NCBI GenBank assembly: GCA_937879825.1
Contig: CALFMQ010000278.1
Coordinates: 1 to 9,766, forward strand
Reading direction: 5' to 3'
DNA from: an uncultured Phycisphaerales bacterium
GTDB taxonomy: Bacteria; Planctomycetota; Phycisphaerae; Phycisphaerales; UBA1924
Length of the DNA stretch: 9,766 nt
Each line of letters starts with the position of its first letter. Position 1 is the first letter of the stretch. The position numbers and the translations under genes are program-made. Below, piece by piece: positions 6,378-9,766 of the stretch. Under the pieces are notes generated by a model, which made no database searches, had not been told where the DNA came from, and saw only the letters and a list, made by a program, of their open reading frames with translations.

Positions 6378-6587
6378 TACAATCTGTGTGGAAGGTCCGA
6401 AAGGATCGCGCGGGGAGATCGCGTCACCCAACACCGGTTCAGGGATGAACCTCATTGGTCGATGGTCGTAGTACCCGCGGTGTGATGCCGCGCGCCCGGT
6501 GGGAGACGGCGCGCACATCAACCCGATGGGTCCGGAATCGCTGTCCCATAAGGGCCGCTCGTGCGCCCGGGACGCTGGTGGAGACGG
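6378..6587 (+). promoter_or_regulatory. Non-coding leader with candidate promoter and several hairpins upstream of the exosortase gene
   Basis: The 211 bp between the exporter stop and the exosortase start contain no convincing gene. A -10-like TACAAT (6378-6383, 5 of 6) sits 1 bp after the exporter stop, without a good -35 box. Downstream the strand can form: GGTCC-GAAA-GGATC (6394-6407, GNRA loop, one G-T pair); GGTTCA-GGGA-TGAACC (6436-6451, perfect, GNRA-type loop), directly stacked on ACACC/GGTGT (6431-6435 with 6479-6483); a long hairpin TGATG plus GCGCGCC (6483-6487 and 6490-6496) with GGCGCGC plus CATCA (6508-6514 and 6516-6520); ACCC-GAT-GGGT (6521-6531); and GTCCC...GGGC with GCCC-GGGAC (6543-6573), ending 6 nt before the Shine-Dalgarno GGAG (6580-6583). 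Pairings are seen by eye. A regulatory RNA is an inference, since GC-rich DNA forms hairpins readily by chance. Confidence 0.4.
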
Positions 6588-8357
6588 ATGACGAGTATCT
6601 CGCAGAGCAGCGCGCGCGACTTGCCCGGCGGCCAAACCCGCCCCTGGCTGTCAACGCGCCAACTCGTCCTCCTCATCGCCGTGGGGCTCGCCGTTGTCGC
6701 GCTCTTCTACAGGTGGATGGCCAAGCAGTGGGGGCCGGGCGGATTCAGCGCCACCTACTTCGAGGATTGGGCGCACGCCTGGTTCGTCCCGTTCATCTCC
6801 GCCTACTACATCTGGCTCAAGCGACGCGAACTCGCCGCCACGCCCGTCACACAGTTCTGGCCGGGGCTCTGCCTCATGATGCTCGGGATCGTCGCCTACG
6901 CATTCTTCGTCGGCGGCTATTCCAACCACATGTTCCAGGGCTTCTCGCTCGTTCTCGTCGTCGCGGGCGCAACGCTCCTCATCTTCGGCCCCTTCATCTT
7001 CGAGAAACTCATCTTCCCCATCGCGTTCCTCGGTTTCGCCGTCACCATCTCCGAACGAGTCATGAACTCCGTCACCTGGCCCCTCAAGCGAATCGCCGCC
7101 AAGGGCGCCTGGTTCCTCCTCAATCTCTTCGGCGTGCCTACCGACCTCGAAGGCAATGTCCTCAAGGTCGGGGCCGACGCCATCCCGCTCGATGTCGCCG
7201 ACGCGTGCTCCGGCATGCGGATGGTCATCGCCTTCCTCGCGCTCGGATTCGCCGTCGCATTCTTCGGGTGCCGCTTCTGGTGGCAGCGCGTCGCCATCAT
7301 CCTCATGGCGCTCCCCGTCGCCGTCTTCATGAATGTCATCCGCGTCGCGGTGCTGGGATTGCTCTCCCTCATCAATCCCAGTCTCGCCACCGGGCAGGCC
7401 CACATGCTCGTCGGCAACCTCCTGCTCATCCCCGCATTCTTCGTCTTCATGTTCATCGTCTGGGCGCTCAAGCGCGCCGTGCACGAGGGCCCCTCAAACG
7501 CAGACAAGCCCAAGGCCAAGCCCAAGACCGCCAAGCCGGCCATCCGTCCCGCCTCCATCTCGATGGCGTCGCTTCTCGCCGCGATCGCAGTTCTCGCGTC
7601 TAGTGCCATGGCGCTGGGAACAGTCATCCGTGTCCTGGATCTGCACCTCACCAAACTCCCGATCAGCCCCCCCGACAACGCGCAGATGCGCACCCTCCCG
7701 ACCGAATACACCCACTGGAACCGGCTCGGCGAGGACCAGGTCCTCAGCGCCGAAATTGCCGACGAACTCGGCACGCAGAACTACATCAACCGGAACTACA
7801 TCAACACCGACGACCCCGATCACCCGAAACTGCTCCAGGTCCACTTCGCCTACTACACAGGCATGATCGATACCGTCCCCCATGTCCCCGAGCGATGCAT
7901 GGTCGGCAACGGATGGGACCTCACCGGAGAGTCGCGCATCGTCGATGTCCCACTCGATCTGTCCCGCTTCCCCATCGACGACACGCTCGATCCCGAGGAG
8001 TACGGGAGTGTCCGACTGGCAAACGGTTGGAAGCCGCTGCCCCGCGACCTCGACAAACTCAGGATGCAGGTGACGCGATTCGAGAGCCGCAACGGCCAGG
8101 TCATGTACGCCGGCTACTTCTTCTTCGCCAACGGCCAGCACACACCCACCGCAGACAACGTCCGGCTGATGGCCTTCCGCCTGCAGGACGACTACGCGTA
8201 CTACGCCAAGATGCAGTTCTCCAGCTTCGACGCGACCTCTCCCGAGGACCTCGCGCAGATGGCCGCGAGTCTGCTCGACGAAATGCTCCCCGATATCGCC
8301 GACAGAATCCCCAACTGGGTCGATGTCAAACAAGGCAAATACCCACCCGCTCCCTGA
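6588..8357 (+). CDS. Exosortase fused to an EpsI domain
   Basis: This is a 589-residue inner-membrane protein. Residues about 22-300 are an exosortase: a multi-helix membrane domain with the catalytic triad typical of the family, Cys207 (VADACSGMR), Arg252 (FMNVIRV) and His272 (GQAHMLVG). Exosortases are transpeptidase-like enzymes that cleave C-terminal sorting signals (PEP-CTERM type) of exported proteins and probably attach the proteins to the surface or to polysaccharide. A Lys/Pro/Ala-rich linker (about 301-325) and a further membrane helix (about 326-346) lead to an EpsI-type domain (about 355-589) with the conserved PHVPERCMVGNGW (431-443). EpsI is usually encoded as a separate gene next to the exosortase or fused to it as here. 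The start at ATG 6588 was chosen for its GGAG 4 nt upstream; a GTG at 6561 in frame has no such site. The upstream exporter and downstream TPR gene (44-bp gap) fit an EPS/exosortase locus. The exact exosortase subtype is not assigned. Confidence 0.93.
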   Translation: MTSISQSSARDLPGGQTRPWLSTRQLVLLIAVGLAVVALFYRWMAKQWGPGGFSATYFEDWAHAWFVPFISAYYIWLKRRELAATPVTQFWPGLCLMMLGIVAYAFFVGGYSNHMFQGFSLVLVVAGATLLIFGPFIFEKLIFPIAFLGFAVTISERVMNSVTWPLKRIAAKGAWFLLNLFGVPTDLEGNVLKVGADAIPLDVADACSGMRMVIAFLALGFAVAFFGCRFWWQRVAIILMALPVAVFMNVIRVAVLGLLSLINPSLATGQAHMLVGNLLLIPAFFVFMFIVWALKRAVHEGPSNADKPKAKPKTAKPAIRPASISMASLLAAIAVLASSAMALGTVIRVLDLHLTKLPISPPDNAQMRTLPTEYTHWNRLGEDQVLSAEIADELGTQNYINRNYINTDDPDHPKLLQVHFAYYTGMIDTVPHVPERCMVGNGWDLTGESRIVDVPLDLSRFPIDDTLDPEEYGSVRLANGWKPLPRDLDKLRMQVTRFESRNGQVMYAGYFFFANGQHTPTADNVRLMAFRLQDDYAYYAKMQFSSFDATSPEDLAQMAASLLDEMLPDIADRIPNWVDVKQGKYPPAP

Positions 8358-8401
8358 GCGAGCACAGAGTTCATCCAAGACCAAGAGAGGCAACCACAAC
8401 C

Positions 8402-9766
8402 ATGGCGGCACAGGTCAACAAGAAGTTCGTCATCATCCTCAGCGCCGTCATCGCGACGCTGGTCTTCGCCGCCGTGATCGCCGGCGGGCTCGCGCTCAAG
8501 AACTACGGCGGGAGACACGCCACACGCGGCGAGAAGCTCGTCGCCGAAGGAAACTTCGAAGAGGCCTACAAGGCCTATGGACGCGCCGTCAACAAGGACC
8601 AGACCAATGTCGAGTGGCTCACCGCCTACCGCGATCTGGCCCTCAAGACCAAACCCAACACGCGCGAAGAACTCGATAAGCGATACCGCCTCTACCTCGG
8701 CACCCTCCGCAATCTCGCTATCGCGCAGCCCAACAACCCGCAGGCCCTGATGGACTTCCTCGACGAGCGCCAGGCAAGACTCAGTCTCCTCGGCTGGAAC
8801 CCCGACGGAACCAAGGAGTTCATCGAAGAATGCAAGTCCATGCCGCGGATGATCAGAAACCAGATCACCGATCCCGGCACAGGCGAATACCGGCCCGACG
8901 CCGATCCCGAAGCCGTTGCCGCCATCGACAAGGTCGACTGGTACCTCGCCCGGGCCGGGCTCGAACTCTCCCGCAACACACAGGTCGAGGAATACGACCG
9001 ACAGGAGAACCGCAAGGCACTCGAAGCCATCATCGCGAAGCACCCCGACAATGTCGAGGCGCAGATCTTCCTCGCCATGTGGCATGTCGATGAGGCCGAC
9101 GGGTTCTACGCGAAGGGCCTCAAGCAGCAGGAGACCGAGCAGCGCGATGAGGCCGCACGGATCTTCGAGAACATCCTCTCCAGCTACCCCGACGAACTCT
9201 TCGGCCGCCTGATGGACCTCGCCCGGCGCCAGGCCGACATCGGCCGCACCATCACCGAACCCGGCGCGCGGCGCCGCGCCGTCGAGGGGCTCACACCCTA
9301 CGCCCAGCAGGCCCTCGCGGCATTCAACAACACCCCGCCCGAGGACATCACGCTCCGCCTGATGGAGTCGTCACGCACGCTGCTCCCGCGCGTCTTGGGC
9401 AAGGAAGCCAGCCAGCAGATGCTCGACTCCGCCGAGCGCGCCGCGCTCAAGAAATCCGACGACCCGTGGATCGCGCTCACCTACGCGCGCATGCTCATGG
9501 ACGCGGAGCAATACGACAAGGCCGTCTCCGTGCTCGATGGCATTCTCAATCAGCCCAAGATGTCCGTCAGTCTCGCCGCGACACTCCAGCCCATCGCGCA
9601 GGTCGCCGCGTTCGCGGAGCGCGTCGACGCGTCACTGTTCGCCGCCGAGCGCGCCGAGAATAAGCAGGAGGGCATCAAACGGGCCGACGGCTACATGAAG
9701 CAGTTCGAGACGGCCGCCTCCGCCGACGACGCCGCATCGGTCAAACTCCGCCGCGCCAAAGTCGCC
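8402..9766 (+). CDS. Membrane-anchored TPR protein of the exosortase/EPS locus (5' part)
   Basis: The frame is open from ATG 8402 to the end of the window (455 residues, no stop), so the gene is partial. The N-terminus has a basic start (MAAQVNKK) and one hydrophobic helix (about 9-32), giving an uncleaved signal anchor with the rest outside the membrane. It is not a lipoprotein, since no lipobox Cys is present. Residues about 40-72 form a clear TPR unit (GEKLVAEGNFEEAYKAYGRA); further helical repeat-like units are visible at about 215-276 and 355-384 (YARMLMDAEQYDKAVSVLDG). TPRs mediate protein-protein contacts, and TPR proteins are frequent partners in PEP-CTERM/EPS loci, so a scaffold role in polysaccharide export or sorting is inferred. 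AGAGAGG (8384-8390) is the likely Shine-Dalgarno site, though its 11-nt distance to the ATG is long. The gene is 44 bp after the exosortase and probably co-transcribed. No specific family name is assigned. Confidence 0.85.
   Translation, partial: MAAQVNKKFVIILSAVIATLVFAAVIAGGLALKNYGGRHATRGEKLVAEGNFEEAYKAYGRAVNKDQTNVEWLTAYRDLALKTKPNTREELDKRYRLYLGTLRNLAIAQPNNPQALMDFLDERQARLSLLGWNPDGTKEFIEECKSMPRMIRNQITDPGTGEYRPDADPEAVAAIDKVDWYLARAGLELSRNTQVEEYDRQENRKALEAIIAKHPDNVEAQIFLAMWHVDEADGFYAKGLKQQETEQRDEAARIFENILSSYPDELFGRLMDLARRQADIGRTITEPGARRRAVEGLTPYAQQALAAFNNTPPEDITLRLMESSRTLLPRVLGKEASQQMLDSAERAALKKSDDPWIALTYARMLMDAEQYDKAVSVLDGILNQPKMSVSLAATLQPIAQVAAFAERVDASLFAAERAENKQEGIKRADGYMKQFETAASADDAASVKLRRAKVA

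Noticed and set aside
6445..6471. Eight-codon open frame (MNLIGRWS) in the exosortase leader
   Set aside because: It starts inside the perfect hairpin loop, has no Shine-Dalgarno site, and is short enough to occur by chance.
6390..6587. c-di-GMP (GEMM) riboswitch in the leader
   Set aside because: The conserved GEMM sequence blocks and tetraloop/receptor arrangement are not present; only generic GNRA loops are seen.
6526..6591. 21-codon open frame overlapping the exosortase ATG by 4 bp (ATGA)
   Set aside because: The overlap resembles translational coupling, but there is no Shine-Dalgarno site before its ATG and the peptide is unremarkable; conservation would be needed to support it.
1..9766. 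CRISPR arrays, tRNA or rRNA genes, insertion sequences, phage or defence genes
   Set aside because: No regularly spaced repeats, cloverleaf or rRNA-like sequence, transposase motifs or terminal inverted repeats were seen in any part of the window.

Overview
The window is GC-rich DNA with a strong preference for C in third codon positions. It looks like a piece of a Planctomycetota genome, most likely class Phycisphaerae. That placement is an inference from the combination of a Gram-negative envelope (outer-membrane barrel, Wza-type exporter), an exosortase fused to an EpsI domain beside an exopolysaccharide exporter, and the base composition. No rRNA or other taxonomic marker is present.

Layout. 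(1) Positions 2-2313, plus strand: the 3' part of an OppA-type peptide-binding protein, overlapping by 4 bp an OppB-type permease. No OppC, OppD or OppF follows. (2) Positions 2314-3391: a small SlyX-like gene (minus strand) and a PagL-like outer-membrane barrel gene (plus strand), transcribed away from each other from a 29-bp gap. Each runs head-on into a neighbour, and at each convergent junction lies one copy of a 51-bp two-hairpin, REP-like repeat (2325-2375 and 3312-3362). (3) Positions 3392-4462, minus strand: lipA, lipoyl synthase. (4) Positions 4463-4741: divergent intergenic region with a candidate lipA -10 box and, for the next operon, a hairpin plus a strong Shine-Dalgarno site. (5) Positions 4742-9766, plus strand: an exopolysaccharide/exosortase locus made of a Wza-type lipoprotein exporter, a 211-bp non-coding stretch that can fold extensively, an exosortase-EpsI fusion, and a membrane-anchored TPR protein that runs off the end.

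How it may work together. The last three genes look like one module: secretion of a polysaccharide through the outer membrane, and sorting of surface proteins by an exosortase, a pairing known from PEP-CTERM/EPS loci in Gram-negative bacteria. No sorted substrate is visible here. The first genes concern peptide uptake, outer-membrane lipid modification and lipoate synthesis, and show no clear functional link to that module.

Two translation-start styles are visible. The slyX, PagL-like and lipA genes have -10-like hexamers only 7-9 bp before the ATG and no Shine-Dalgarno site, which suggests leaderless mRNAs. The exporter, exosortase and TPR genes have recognisable Shine-Dalgarno sites. The points most worth checking are the repeat pair with compensatory base changes, the structured leader before the exosortase, and the large insertion inside the exporter's SLBB domain.
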